Position numbers and translations under genes: made by a program. A stretch of 40,156 nucleotides of DNA, from positions 1 to 40,156 of the forward strand of contig JBKQHQ010000212.1 in the NCBI GenBank assembly GCA_052148715.1, given 5' to 3'. The notes beneath the pieces are model-generated. The model saw only the letters and a list, made by a program, of their open reading frames with translations, was not told where the DNA came from and did no database searches. Origin of the DNA: JBKQHQ01 sp052148715 (GTDB taxonomy: Bacteria > Pseudomonadota > Alphaproteobacteria > Rhizobiales > Xanthobacteraceae). This document shows positions 30,909-40,141 of this stretch, piece after piece (position 1 is the stretch's first letter; each line of letters starts with the position of its first letter).

Positions 30909-31118
30909 TTAGGCGGCGCGCAGATTCTCGGCGGCGGACTTGCCGCTGCGGCGGTCTTCGACGATGTCGAAGGTGACCTTCTGCCCCTCGTTGAGGGTGC
31001 TCAGACCGGCGCGTTCAACGGCGCTGATGTGAACGAAGACATCTTTACTGCCGGCGTCGGGTTGAATGAAGCCGAAGCCCTTCTGGCTGTTAAACCACTT
31101 CACGGTTCCCTTGTTCAT
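30909..31118 (-). CDS. CspA-family cold-shock protein
   Basis: The 69-aa protein is a single cold-shock domain. It carries both RNA-binding motifs, KGFGFI (RNP1) and VFVHIS (RNP2), in the usual order after GTVKWFN. Cold-shock proteins bind single-stranded RNA or DNA and loosen structure. AAAGGA lies six bases before the ATG. It is a single gene with a 20-aa-tail-free standard length and a strong terminator. Whether it is cold-induced is not visible. Confidence 0.95.
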   Translation of the reverse strand: MNKGTVKWFNSQKGFGFIQPDAGSKDVFVHISAVERAGLSTLNEGQKVTFDIVEDRRSGKSAAENLRAA

Positions 31119-31347
31119 GGGGATCCTTTCGTTAGGTACGATTGCATAAGCCGCGCCAATGACGCGGCCGGTTAACTCGAGATTTTGGGGGGAAGCTCGT
31201 TAGTCAGGCGCGCTGTTCGCGGCGAGGCCAAGTCGTTCGGCCGAAACTCGAAGGACCGTAGGTGGTTATCGCTTCCCTATTGCGCAAGGGCAGGTCTCCG
31301 TCTTCCGGCGATCTATTCGCCGGCCTGCCGAGCGACGAGCGATCCGC

Positions 31348-31503
31348 TCAAGCGCCCGCGAACCGTCTTTTTGTCACGCGCTTGAGCTTTGCTTCCTCGG
31401 CGGCAAGCAGCCGCATGATCTCTTGACGCCGGGTTTCATCCGCCGCGCCTTCAAGGAGCTTGCGATAGAGCTCGATATTTTGCCGGCAAACAAAAGCTTC
31501 CAT
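31348..31503 (-). CDS. Small 51-aa hypothetical protein
   Basis: The frame reads MEAFVCRQNIELYRKLLEG, then DETRRQEIMRLLAAEEAKL and a basic tail. This matches the pattern of short helical proteins found widely in Hyphomicrobiales (FxxRQNIExxRKLLxxExDxxRRxxLxxLLAEEEAKL, from memory). It is shorter than most gene-finder limits. No strong ribosome site is seen. Function unknown. Confidence 0.65.
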   Translation of the reverse strand: MEAFVCRQNIELYRKLLEGAADETRRQEIMRLLAAEEAKLKRVTKRRFAGA

Positions 31504-31724
31504 TGGCAGCCTGCCGCGTGCGGGCGCCAGTGGCGCCCGAGTGCGCTCTAGTTCGGCAGTTAGATAACGGCTTGGTCGCCCGGCGACAGCGGCTCGACCT
31601 TTTTCACGCTGCGCCTTTTCAGGTCGAATGTCCAGGAGAGCGAAGGCGGAGCCGGGCGGTCGTCATATGCAAACGGCAGTGGTCGGACCGGACGGCGGAA
31701 AGCCCGGGTTTACGTGCCGCAGGC

Positions 31725-32780
31725 TCAGCAGATGCGCGGGAGCTGCTCGCCGCTGAGCATGTCGAGCGCGCGCGGGCCGCCGATCGGGCCGTCGAGCAAG
31801 ACGCCTCGGCTGCTGCTTGACTCCACCCGGCCGATGATCGCGGCGCCAGCGCCGCCGGGTGCACGGCGGAGGATAGCCAGTGCCTTACGCGCCGCATCGG
31901 CTGGAACAAAGGCGACGAAGCGTCCCTCGTTCGCGACGTAGAGCGGATCGAGCCCAAGAATCTCGCAGGCGCCGCGGACCGGCTCGGAGACCGCGATGGC
32001 GGATTCATCGATGCGGATCTCCACACCAGCCGTCTGCGCGATTTCCACCAACGCCGTTGCCAGCCCCCCGCGCGTGGGATCGCGCAGGCAATGCAGCTCT
32101 ATCTGCGCGGCGATCAGCTGCATGACGGTGGCGGCGAGCGGCGCGCTGTCGCTTTCGATCTCGCCCTCGAGCCCAAGGCCCTCGCGCGCGGCCATGACGG
32201 CGATGCCGTGGCGTCCGATGTCGCCGCTCAACAACAGGGCATCACTGGGCCGCACCCGTCGCGGCGCGGGGGCGACGGGGGAGCGGACGGCACCGACGCC
32301 GCTGGTGTTGACATAAAGCCCGTCGCCCTTGCCGCGCTCGACGACCTTGGTGTCGCCGGTGACGAGCCGCACCCCGGCGGCGTTGGCGGCGGCGCGCATC
32401 GACGCCACCACGCGACGCAGCTGGGAGATCGGCAGCCCCTCCTCAAGAATGAGCCCGACACTCAAATAGAGCGGCTTAGCCCCGCACATCGCCAGATCGT
32501 TGACCGTCCCGTTGACCGCCAGCGAGCCGATGTCGCCGCCGGGGAAAAAGAGCGGCCGCACCACATAGGAATCGGTCGTGAAGGCGAGACGCGAACCGCC
32601 GATGTCGAGTACCGCCCCGTCATGGGTGAAGTCGTCGGCTGACGCGGCGAGCGCGGGACGAACGACCTGATCGATCAGCCGATGCATCAACAGACCGCCG
32701 CCGCCATGGGCGAGTTCGATCAGGTCGTTCTCGCCGGTTTCGATCGGGCACTCGGGCGCGAACGCGGAGCCTTCGGTCAT
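31725..32780 (-). CDS. hypE: Hydrogenase maturation protein HypE
   Basis: The 351-aa protein ends in PRIC; the C-terminal Cys351 is the residue that receives the carbamoyl group from HypF and is dehydrated to thiocyanate for the CN ligand of the Fe site. N-terminal ATP-binding parts (AHGGGGLLMHRLI, DIGGSRLAFTTDSYVV, GTVNDLAMCGA, SGDIGRHG) are intact. The ATG overlaps the stop of hypD as ATGA. It is the last gene of the hydrogenase operon. Family and completeness are clear. Confidence 0.96.
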   Translation of the reverse strand: MTEGSAFAPECPIETGENDLIELAHGGGGLLMHRLIDQVVRPALAASADDFTHDGAVLDIGGSRLAFTTDSYVVRPLFFPGGDIGSLAVNGTVNDLAMCGAKPLYLSVGLILEEGLPISQLRRVVASMRAAANAAGVRLVTGDTKVVERGKGDGLYVNTSGVGAVRSPVAPAPRRVRPSDALLLSGDIGRHGIAVMAAREGLGLEGEIESDSAPLAATVMQLIAAQIELHCLRDPTRGGLATALVEIAQTAGVEIRIDESAIAVSEPVRGACEILGLDPLYVANEGRFVAFVPADAARKALAILRRAPGGAGAAIIGRVESSSSRGVLLDGPIGGPRALDMLSGEQLPRIC

Positions 32781-33913
32781 GGCAAAGCCTGCTGAGCGAT
32801 GTCGGCAGCGCTGTGCGCTCCGGCGACCGCCGGGCGACGGTAGCGGTGATAGGCGGCGCAAGCGCCTTCCGATGAGACCATCGTGGCGCCCAGCGGTCGC
32901 TCAGGTGTGCAGCGTGTTCCAAACGCCGGACAGTCGACCGGCTTGCGCAGGCCGCGCAGCACCTCGCCGGAAATACATTCGGTCGGCTGCTCGGGGGCGG
33001 TCGCGGCGTGACCAAATCGCAGACAGGCGTCGTAGGCGGCGTATGCGGGGGCCAATCCGAGCCCGCTCGTGGCAATCTCGCCGATCCCGCGCCAGCGCTG
33101 CGGCCGGACCGCAAACACACGCTGCATCAGGTCCTGCGCCGTGCGATTGCCCTCGCGCCGCACCGAGCGGCTGTAGGGGTTCTCCACCTCGGCGCGGCCC
33201 TCCTCGAGCTGGCGGATGCACAGGTGGATGCCTTGCAGCAGATCGATCGGCTCGAAGCCGGTCACGACGATCGGCACGCCATAGCGTTCAGCGATCGGCT
33301 CATAACCGCGGTAGCCCATCACGGTGCAGACGTGCCCTGCCGCCAAGAAGCCTTGCACCTGATTATCAGGTTCGCTCAACAGCGCCTCGATCGCCGGCGG
33401 CACGAGCACATGAGCGACCAGCAGGGAGAAGTTTTTGATCCCGTCCCGCTGCGCCTGGGCGACCGTCATCGCGGTCGTCGGAGCGGTGGTCTCGAACCCG
33501 ATGGCAAAAAACACGACCTGCCGGTCCGGCGTCTCCCGCGCGATTTTTAGGGCGTCGAGCGGCGAGTAGACCATGCGCACATCGGCGCCGCGCGCCTTGG
33601 CCGCGAGCAAACTTCCGCGGTGACCCGGCACCCGCAACATGTCGCCGAACGAGCAGAAGATCACGCCGGGTTCGCCGGCGATGGCGACGGCGGTGTCGAT
33701 GCTCTCGGCCGGCGTGACGCAGACCGGGCAGCCCGGGCCATGCAGCAGGTTCACGCCTTGCGGCAGCAGCCGGTCGATGCCGTGGCGCACGATCGAATGC
33801 GTCTGGCCGCCGCAGATCTCCATCAGGGTCCAAGGCCGCGTGGTGATGCGGGCGATCGCCTGCGCGTAACGCCGCGCCAGCGGCGCATCGCGGAACTCGT
33901 CGACATATTTCAC
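32777..33913 (-). CDS. hypD: Hydrogenase maturation protein HypD
   Basis: The 378-aa protein has the HypD iron-sulfur and Fe-binding motifs: CGGQTH (Cys34) and GPGCPVC (Cys62, Cys65). Further conserved Cys lie in AGHVCTVMGYRGYEP and the C-terminal DCPAFGTRC and GACAAYHRY. HypD with HypC builds the Fe(CN)2CO group. It overlaps hypC by the ATGA junction and hypE likewise. Length is standard. Confidence 0.96.
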   Translation of the reverse strand: MKYVDEFRDAPLARRYAQAIARITTRPWTLMEICGGQTHSIVRHGIDRLLPQGVNLLHGPGCPVCVTPAESIDTAVAIAGEPGVIFCSFGDMLRVPGHRGSLLAAKARGADVRMVYSPLDALKIARETPDRQVVFFAIGFETTAPTTAMTVAQAQRDGIKNFSLLVAHVLVPPAIEALLSEPDNQVQGFLAAGHVCTVMGYRGYEPIAERYGVPIVVTGFEPIDLLQGIHLCIRQLEEGRAEVENPYSRSVRREGNRTAQDLMQRVFAVRPQRWRGIGEIATSGLGLAPAYAAYDACLRFGHAATAPEQPTECISGEVLRGLRKPVDCPAFGTRCTPERPLGATMVSSEGACAAYHRYRRPAVAGAHSAADIAQQALP

Positions 33914-34149
33914 AGCGTCTCCTCCGGCTCCATCTCGGCGAGGTAGCGGAGCGTCCTCTGCGCCTCCACCGGATCGATGGTCGCGATGGCGAAGCCGGCA
34001 TGCACCAGCACGTAGTCGCCGATCACCGCCTCGGGCACGTAGGCCAGATTCACCTGTTTGACGACGCCGCCGAACGCGACCCGTCCTTGGCGCGTCAGCT
34101 CGTCCTCACCCTCGATGCTCAAGACCTGGCCGGGTACGGCGAGACACAT
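33910..34149 (-). CDS. hypC: Hydrogenase maturation chaperone HypC
   Basis: The 79-aa protein begins MCLAVPGQV, with the essential Cys2 that binds the Fe precursor. Then come GRVAFGGVVKQVNLAYVP and VGDYVLVHAGFA-type strand (IGDYVLVHAGFAIATID), all typical. It passes the Fe(CN)2CO unit from HypD to the large subunit. Its start overlaps the 3' end of hypF by about 30 bp and its end overlaps hypD. Confidence 0.95.
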   Translation of the reverse strand: MCLAVPGQVLSIEGEDELTRQGRVAFGGVVKQVNLAYVPEAVIGDYVLVHAGFAIATIDPVEAQRTLRYLAEMEPEETL

Positions 34150-36467
34150 GACATCTTCTCCTCGATCAGCTTGTGCGTGGCGAAGGCGACCTGACCGGCC
34201 GCCAGCCCGCCGTCGTTCGGCGGAATGCGGTGGTGCCAATAGGGCTCGAAACCCGCCGCACGCAGATGAGCAACGGTTCGCTCGGTCAGCCGCGCATTCT
34301 GGAAGCAGCCGCCGGTCAATACCACGCGCCGGAGGCCAACCCGCCGGGCGACATCAACGATCGCCGTGCTCAATCCGTCGTGCAGCGCGGCGGCGAGCGG
34401 TTCGACCGCCGCACCACCCATGCGCTCTTTGAGCAGCGCGCCGAGCAGCGGCTGCCAGTCGACGACGAGCGGTCCCGCCGTCTCGCGCACGATGGGCGGT
34501 GGCAGCGGGGCTGTCCAGCTCGCTCGGTCGGCCGCGAACTCCACCGCCGTCGCGGCCTCGCCCTCGAAGCTCGCGATCTGGCAAAGGCCGAGCAAGGCCG
34601 CCACCGCGTCGAACAGCCGGCCGGCGCTCGATGTGAGCGGCGCATTTATTCCGCGGGTCAACATCTTCGCCAGCACGGCGTGCTCGGGCGCCGTAAAGGC
34701 GGCCACGGGGGGCAGATCAGTGTGTGCCACAGGACTCTCGCCGTCGACGGCGTGAAGCAGCCCCAGTGCCGCGCGACGCGGCTCACGTACCGCCGTCTCC
34801 CCGCCGGGCAACCGGAACGGCCGCAGATGAGCGACGCGCCGGAAACGCTCGGCGTCGACCGCCAAAAACTCGCCACCCCAGATGGTGCCGTCGCCGCCAT
34901 AGCCGGTGCCGTCCCAAGCGACCCCGAGGACCGGCCCCCGCAGCGCGTTGTCGACCATGCCGGCGAGGACATGCGCGAGGTGATGCGGCACCGCCGCGAC
35001 CGGCAGGCCAAGATCCATGGCGACCCGGGTGCTGTGATAGTCGGGATGAACATCACAGGCCACGGCCGCGGGGGTGATCCCATGCAGGCTGGGCAGTTCC
35101 GCGACAGCGCGAGCAAAGACCCCGCGTGTGCTCGCGGCGGCCAGATCGCCGATATGCGGTCCCAGAAACAGTTTTCCGGCAAAGCCCGTTGCCACGGCGG
35201 CCTTCTGCTGCCCCCCGAGCGCGACGATCGGCGTGGTCACTGCCTCGTGCACGACGGGCATCGGCGCATAACCGCGGGCGCGACGCAGGACCACCTCTCG
35301 CCCGGCCATCACGCGCACTACGGAATCGTCGACCGGGCTGCGGATCGGTCGATCGTGCACGATGAAGCAGTCGGCGATGCCGGCAAGCCGCTCGACGGCG
35401 TCGACTTCGTCCACAACGATGGCTTCATCGCCGAGATTCCCGCTTGTTGCCACGAGGGGACGCGCGAGCTCGCGCAGCAGGAGATGGTGCAACGGCGTGT
35501 AAGGCAGCATCACCCCGAGGCAGGGGTTGTCGGGCGCGACGCTTGGGGCGAGCGCACCATTGTCTGATCGCGCGCGCAGCAGGACGATCGGGGCTTCCGG
35601 CGAAACGAGAAGCCGGCGCTCGACCTCGCCCACATGCGCTGCTCGCTGGGCCGCGTCCAGCGACGGAAACATCAGGGCAAAGGGTTTTTTTGGGCGCCGT
35701 TTGCGCAGGCGCAGGCAGCGCACGGCATCGTCGTTGGCGGCGTCGGCGAGAAGCTGGAATCCGCCGAGCCCTTTCAGCGCCACGATCATCCCGCGACGCA
35801 GCGCCTCGGCCGCTTCCAGCAAGGCCCCATGCCGCGTCGCCATCACCACGCCCGTGTCGTTCCACAGGGCAAGCCGTGGGCCGCATTCGGGACATGCGAT
35901 GGCTTCCGCGTGGAACCGGCGGCAATTGGGATCCGTGTATTCCGCCTGGCACGCGGCGCAGAGTGGGAAGTGCCGCATCGTCGTGCGCGCCCGGTCGTAG
36001 GGCAAGGCTTCGATGATGCTGTAGCGCGGGCCGCAGTGCACACAGCTCGCGAAAGGATAGAGGTGGCGCCGGTCACAGGGATCCATGATCTCGCGCAGGC
36101 AATCCGAGCAAGTCGCGAGATCCGCCATCACCACCGCCGCGCCCGCGCCATGCTGCGTGCTCGGCGCAATGACAAAACTTTGGTCACCCCGCGGTGTGAG
36201 CGGCGCCGCGCGCCGTTCAGATACTGCGGCGTGCCGTGGCAGCTCCGCATCAAGTCGGGCTAGGAAGCGCTCGATGGCCGGCATCGCCCCCTCAACCTCG
36301 AACGACACGCCGTCGCCGGTGTTGCAAACGAAGCCGCTGAGCTTCTCCGTGGTGGCCAATCGATAGACGAACGGGCGAAATCCTACTCCCTGCACCGCGC
36401 CCGTCATGTCCAGCCGGAGCCGCGTCCGCCTCCCCTCGCCCGCCGCGATCGGTTGGAAAACATTCAC
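34119..36467 (-). CDS. hypF: Hydrogenase maturation carbamoyltransferase HypF
   Basis: The 782-aa protein has all four domains: acylphosphatase-like (about 15-100, VQGVGFRPFVYRLA), two zinc fingers (Cys120/123/142/145 and Cys170/173/192/195), a YrdC-like domain (about 205-390) and a Kae1-like domain (about 400-770, with HPDYHSTR and HHLAHV). It makes thiocarboxamide on HypE from carbamoyl phosphate. The start is GTG, seven bases after the hypA stop; no ATG is available in frame before the acylphosphatase domain. All expected motifs are present. Confidence 0.95.
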   Translation of the reverse strand: MNVFQPIAAGEGRRTRLRLDMTGAVQGVGFRPFVYRLATTEKLSGFVCNTGDGVSFEVEGAMPAIERFLARLDAELPRHAAVSERRAAPLTPRGDQSFVIAPSTQHGAGAAVVMADLATCSDCLREIMDPCDRRHLYPFASCVHCGPRYSIIEALPYDRARTTMRHFPLCAACQAEYTDPNCRRFHAEAIACPECGPRLALWNDTGVVMATRHGALLEAAEALRRGMIVALKGLGGFQLLADAANDDAVRCLRLRKRRPKKPFALMFPSLDAAQRAAHVGEVERRLLVSPEAPIVLLRARSDNGALAPSVAPDNPCLGVMLPYTPLHHLLLRELARPLVATSGNLGDEAIVVDEVDAVERLAGIADCFIVHDRPIRSPVDDSVVRVMAGREVVLRRARGYAPMPVVHEAVTTPIVALGGQQKAAVATGFAGKLFLGPHIGDLAAASTRGVFARAVAELPSLHGITPAAVACDVHPDYHSTRVAMDLGLPVAAVPHHLAHVLAGMVDNALRGPVLGVAWDGTGYGGDGTIWGGEFLAVDAERFRRVAHLRPFRLPGGETAVREPRRAALGLLHAVDGESPVAHTDLPPVAAFTAPEHAVLAKMLTRGINAPLTSSAGRLFDAVAALLGLCQIASFEGEAATAVEFAADRASWTAPLPPPIVRETAGPLVVDWQPLLGALLKERMGGAAVEPLAAALHDGLSTAIVDVARRVGLRRVVLTGGCFQNARLTERTVAHLRAAGFEPYWHHRIPPNDGGLAAGQVAFATHKLIEEKMSCVSPYPARS

Positions 36468-36473
36468 CTCGGC

Positions 36474-36737
36474 TCAGACCTTCAATTCGACGGACCGCAG
36501 CACGACGGACTGCGCGTCGGGATGGTCGATCTCGTTCGAGATCTCGAGCTTGAGCGTTGCCCCCTCCGCGACCGTGCCGCGTATCTCCGCATCGAAGTGC
36601 TCACGGAAATGCTCCGCCGACATTTGGCTCAGCGCGCCGAGCCAGACCTCCACGCCGGAGACTTTCTCGGCGCCGGCATCACGCGCGGCCGCATTGAGGC
36701 GGTGCACCAGGTCGCGGATCAACCCGGTCTCATGCAT
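36474..36737 (-). CDS. hypA: Short HypA-like nickel chaperone lacking the zinc domain
   Basis: The 87-aa protein starts MHETGLIRDLV, keeping the MHE nickel-binding N-terminus, and has VSGVEVWLGALSQMSAEHF and GTVAEGATLKLE, all like HypA. Normal HypA is about 113 aa with a four-Cys zinc loop after this strand; here that whole segment is missing and no Cys is present at all. The end SVVLRSVELKV matches the usual end of HypA. The gene overlaps the protease gene by 8 bp. It may deliver nickel without the zinc-site regulation. Confidence 0.82.
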   Translation of the reverse strand: MHETGLIRDLVHRLNAAARDAGAEKVSGVEVWLGALSQMSAEHFREHFDAEIRGTVAEGATLKLEISNEIDHPDAQSVVLRSVELKV

Positions 36738-37248
36738 GACGCGCCTCTTCCACCAATGCGTGCTCCAGCTGATAGAGCTCCGCGGCAACCCGCTTGACCA
36801 CCTCGTCGGCGGCGGCGGCAACCTTCGGACTGAGCGGCGCGCCCGGATCAAAATTCGCACCCTCGATCGCATAGGCGATGACGCGCGTGGGCAGCAGGCC
36901 GAGGGTGCGCGCAAGGCCGACCGCCTCCGCAACCCCGAACGCGTGCGTGGAGGACAGCGAGAGCTCGGCCGGCAGTTCGTCCGTCATCAGATCGATGCGG
37001 TGGACCGAACCCGGTGCCGAGCCTGCCGCCGCAGCATCCACCAAAATGACGGCATCGCGGTCGGCCCAGTCCTCGATCAAAGCGAGCGCGTCGCCGCTCC
37101 GCTCGATGATCGCCACGTCGCGCGACACGCGGCCGACGAGTTGGCGGGCGATCAGGGGTCCGATGCCGTCATCGCCGCGGTCCGGATTGCCGATGCCGAC
37201 GACCAGCATTTTGCGCACCACTGCTTGCCCGTTCGCAGCCTTCATCAT
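36730..37248 (-). CDS. [NiFe] hydrogenase maturation protease
   Basis: The 172-aa protein shows the HycI/HybD pattern GIGNPDRGDDGIG with Asp27, then ILVDAAAAG with Asp71, and STHAFG with His102, the three nickel-binding positions. It removes the C-terminal peptide of the large subunit after nickel insertion. Its ATG overlaps the stop of the large-subunit gene as ATGA. The large subunit in turn has a removable tail, so the pair fits. Confidence 0.92.
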   Translation of the reverse strand: MMKAANGQAVVRKMLVVGIGNPDRGDDGIGPLIARQLVGRVSRDVAIIERSGDALALIEDWADRDAVILVDAAAAGSAPGSVHRIDLMTDELPAELSLSSTHAFGVAEAVGLARTLGLLPTRVIAYAIEGANFDPGAPLSPKVAAAADEVVKRVAAELYQLEHALVEEARHA

Positions 37249-38534
37249 GCCCGATGCACCGCAAGCTTGAGAAAGTGGCAGGAGCAAGAGATGCAGGGAT
37301 CGTAGTTGCGGATGGTTTGCTCGCAGCGGTCGCGCAGCGCATCGTCGGACAGATCGAGCGCGCGCGTCGCCACCTCGCACAGGTCTTCCTCGATGCTCAG
37401 CTGGTTTTGCGAGGTCGGCGGGACGATGCGGGCGTTGCGGATGCTGCCGTCGGCGGCGAGTTCGTAGCGATGATAGAGGATGCCGCGCGGCGCTTCGGTG
37501 CAGGCGTGACCGACGGCGGCGCGCGCTTCGAGCGGCACGCTCGCCGCCTCCGGCCTCTCGTACGCCGCAATGAGGCGCAGCGCCTCGTCGCAGGCATAGA
37601 CCAGCTCGAGCGCGCGCACGATGACGCTTTTGAACGGGTTGTGGCATACCGGGCCAAGCCCGGTCTCGTCGGCCAGTGCCTGCACGTCGGCGGGCAGGCG
37701 GTCGAAGTTGAGATTGTAGCGCGCCATCGGCCCGACCAGATAGCTGCCGCGCCGTTTCAGAACCGATTGCAGCGCCGTCGAATGCGCCACGTGGCGCTCT
37801 TCGAATTCGCTGTCGTAGGCGTCGTCGGCTATGTCGAGGCCACGGTTCGAAACGATGCGACCTTCGTTGAAGGGATATTCGTCCGGATGCCGAAGCGCCA
37901 CGAACTCGTAATCGCGCCCGAAGTCCGGGAATGGAAATTGCGCCACCCAGCGCAGGGTCGCCACGGCGAGATCGCGCGCCCGTTTCAGCTCCTCGGCCAC
38001 GGGTGCGAACTCCGCTCGGCTGGGCACACGATAGAAGCCTCCGACGCGAACATTCACGGGGTGGATTTCCCGCCCGCCGAGGAGCCGCATCAGCTCGTTG
38101 CCGGCCTTCTTCAAGGCGAGCCCGCCGCGCACCGCATCACCGTGCTCGCGCGCCATCTGGATGCCGTCCGGGTAGCCGAGGAAATCCGGCGCGTGCAGCA
38201 TCACAACGTGGAGCGCGTGGCTCTCGATCCATTCGCCGCAGTAGAGAAGCCGGCGCAGCGCCCGCAACGGCCCGTCGACCTTGACGCCGAGCGCATCCTC
38301 CATCGCATGGACGGCGCTCATCTGATACGCGACCGGGCAGATGCCGCAGATGCGCGCGGTGATGTCGGGGGCCTCGGCGAAGCCGCGGCCCCGCAGCAAC
38401 GCCTCGAACAGCCGCGGCGGCTCGAAGATCTTGAGCCGCGCCGAGGTCACACGCCCGTCCCGGATGTGGAGGTCGAGCGCGCTCTCGCCCTCCACGCGGG
38501 CGATATAGTCGACGCGAATAGTCTTACTCGCCAT
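37245..38534 (-). CDS. [NiFe] hydrogenase large (alpha) subunit, group 3b-like
   Basis: The 429-aa protein has the L1 motif RICGICPVAYQMSAVHAMEDA (Cys63, Cys66; shown as start and core) and the L2 motif DPCISCSCH (Cys414, Cys417, His420), which together hold the Ni-Fe site. A tail of nine residues follows His420 and should be cut by the protease. The short length and neighbours (small subunit, FAD subunit) point to group 3b NADP-linked hydrogenases of the HyhL or sulfhydrogenase alpha type. The ATG overlaps the small-subunit gene by 11 bp; an ATG six bases earlier is also possible. Confidence 0.93.
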   Translation of the reverse strand: MASKTIRVDYIARVEGESALDLHIRDGRVTSARLKIFEPPRLFEALLRGRGFAEAPDITARICGICPVAYQMSAVHAMEDALGVKVDGPLRALRRLLYCGEWIESHALHVVMLHAPDFLGYPDGIQMAREHGDAVRGGLALKKAGNELMRLLGGREIHPVNVRVGGFYRVPSRAEFAPVAEELKRARDLAVATLRWVAQFPFPDFGRDYEFVALRHPDEYPFNEGRIVSNRGLDIADDAYDSEFEERHVAHSTALQSVLKRRGSYLVGPMARYNLNFDRLPADVQALADETGLGPVCHNPFKSVIVRALELVYACDEALRLIAAYERPEAASVPLEARAAVGHACTEAPRGILYHRYELAADGSIRNARIVPPTSQNQLSIEEDLCEVATRALDLSDDALRDRCEQTIRNYDPCISCSCHFLKLAVHRA

Positions 38535-39300
38535 GGGCATCGCTTTCCTTGCGGAAGGGCTCGGCGGCGGCGTTGAAGGTGCGAAAAACGCGCCGGAGAT
38601 CGCGCGGCGCGGCTCCGAGCTTCTGCCATTCAACGGCCAATGCCGCGGTGTTTGGCCGCTCCATCGGGCCAAAGCAGCCGTAGCAGCCGCGCTGATACGC
38701 CGGACAGATCGCGCCGCAGCCCGCGTGGGTGACCGGGCCGAGACAGGGAATGCCCTGAACCATGACGCAGACATTGCCGCGCAGCTTGCACTCGACACAA
38801 ACGCTGTGCGCGCCGATCGAAGGCTTGCGGCCCGCCAGGAAGGCGGAGATCACCTCCAGCAATTGCTTCTTGTTGATGGGGCAGCCGTGCAGCTCGAAAT
38901 CCACCAGCACGTGGGCGGAGATCGCGGTCGAGGTGGCGAGCGTCTTGATATACTGCGGCGAGGCGTAGACGGCCGCGACAAGCTCCTGCACATCCGCGAA
39001 GTTGCGCAGCGCCTGGATCCCGCCGGCGGTCGCGCAGGCGCCGATCGTCACCAGATACTTCGATTGCCGGCGCACCTTGAGGATGCGTTCCGCGTCATGT
39101 TGCGTCGTGATCGAGCCCTCGACCAGCGACAGGTCATACGGACCCTTCGCCATCGTGCGCGAGGCTTCCGGGAAATACGCGATCTCCACCGCGTCCGCCA
39201 CCGCCAGCAGCTCGTCCTCGCAATCGAGCAGAGACAGCTGGCAGCCGTCGCAGGAGGCGAACTTCCAGACTGCAAGCCGCGGCCGTCGCTTCTCGCTCAT
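38524..39300 (-). CDS. [NiFe] hydrogenase small (delta) subunit, group 3b-like
   Basis: The 258-aa protein begins with the proximal-cluster motif CDGCQLSLLDCEDE (Cys17, Cys20). Cys89 in TIGACATAGG and Cys140 in HGCPINK complete that cluster. A second Cys-rich part (Cys168, 171, 178, 186, 195, 199, 206, 209) holds two more iron-sulfur clusters. There is no Tat signal, so the enzyme is cytoplasmic. It transfers electrons from the NiFe site to the FAD subunit. Length and lack of signal match group 3b HyhS. Confidence 0.92.
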   Translation of the reverse strand: MSEKRRPRLAVWKFASCDGCQLSLLDCEDELLAVADAVEIAYFPEASRTMAKGPYDLSLVEGSITTQHDAERILKVRRQSKYLVTIGACATAGGIQALRNFADVQELVAAVYASPQYIKTLATSTAISAHVLVDFELHGCPINKKQLLEVISAFLAGRKPSIGAHSVCVECKLRGNVCVMVQGIPCLGPVTHAGCGAICPAYQRGCYGCFGPMERPNTAALAVEWQKLGAAPRDLRRVFRTFNAAAEPFRKESDAHGE

Positions 39301-39301
39301 G

Positions 39302-40141
39302 TCAGATCTCCCGCACGGCGAGGATATCCGCGATGCGATCGTAGCGCATCACCGGACCGTCCTTGCAGATGAAGTCGGGGCCGAACTGACAATGGCCGCA
39401 CAAGCCGATGGCACACTTCATGTTGCGTTCCATCGAAAGGTAGATGCGGTCCAACGCGAGTCCCGCCGCATGCAGAGCGATGGCGGTGAACCGCATCATC
39501 ACCTCTGGACCGCAGACCATGGCAACCGTGTTGTGGGGGTCGAAGCCCGCCCGCGCAATCAGCTTGGGCACCACGCCGACGTTGCCACGCCAATGGGCAT
39601 CCGCATGATCGACGGTGACCGAGACATCGACATCAAGACGACGGCGCCAGCGCTCCAACTCATGCCGATAGAGAATGTCCGTCGCGCTCCGCGTGCCATA
39701 AAGCACAACGACACGGCCGTAACGCTCGCGATGCGCGAGCACTTGGTAGATCGCCGGCCGCAGCGGCGCGAGGCCAAGCCCGCCGGCGACAATCACCACG
39801 TCATTGCCCTCCGCCGCCGCGGCGGGCCACGCCGTGCCGTATGGTCCGCGTAGCCCGACCACCGACCCGCTTCCCAGCCGTGCGATGGCCCCACTGACCG
39901 CGCCGACATCGCGAACCGTGTGGACGAAGGCGCCCGGCCGCGCCGGGTCCCCGCTCATGCTGATCGCCACTTCGCCGATCCCGAACGCGTACAGCATGTT
40001 GAACTGGCCGGGCAGGAAGGACGGAACCTCACCGGCGAGCGGGACCAGCTCCAACGTCGAGATGTCAGCCAATTCGCGTCGCGCGCGATGGACCCGATAA
40101 GGCAGCGGCACCCACGGGTCCCGCTCGGCCGCCTGGCTCAC
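39302..40141 (-). CDS. Hydrogenase gamma subunit, FAD and 2Fe-2S oxidoreductase
   Basis: The 279-aa protein is a ferredoxin-NADP reductase-type module: FAD part PGQFNML (residues 45-51), NAD(P) part VIVAGGLGLAPLRP (117-129) and CGPEVMM (210-216). A C-terminal 2Fe-2S site follows with Cys243, Cys248, Cys251 and Cys259 (CAIGLCGHCQFGPDFIC). This is the gamma subunit of group 3b hydrogenases and links H2 turnover to NAD(P). GTG start overlaps a TGA of the upstream gene as GTGA. The next gene follows by one base. Confidence 0.92.
   Translation of the reverse strand: MSQAAERDPWVPLPYRVHRARRELADISTLELVPLAGEVPSFLPGQFNMLYAFGIGEVAISMSGDPARPGAFVHTVRDVGAVSGAIARLGSGSVVGLRGPYGTAWPAAAAEGNDVVIVAGGLGLAPLRPAIYQVLAHRERYGRVVVLYGTRSATDILYRHELERWRRRLDVDVSVTVDHADAHWRGNVGVVPKLIARAGFDPHNTVAMVCGPEVMMRFTAIALHAAGLALDRIYLSMERNMKCAIGLCGHCQFGPDFICKDGPVMRYDRIADILAVREI

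Noticed and set aside
31560..31709. Minus-strand open frame ending SWTFDLKRRSVKKVEPLSPG and DQAVI
   Set aside because: It looks protein-like but has no ATG, GTG or TTG near its upstream stop except an internal GTG near its end. It could be a gene remnant downstream of hypE; not listed as a gene.
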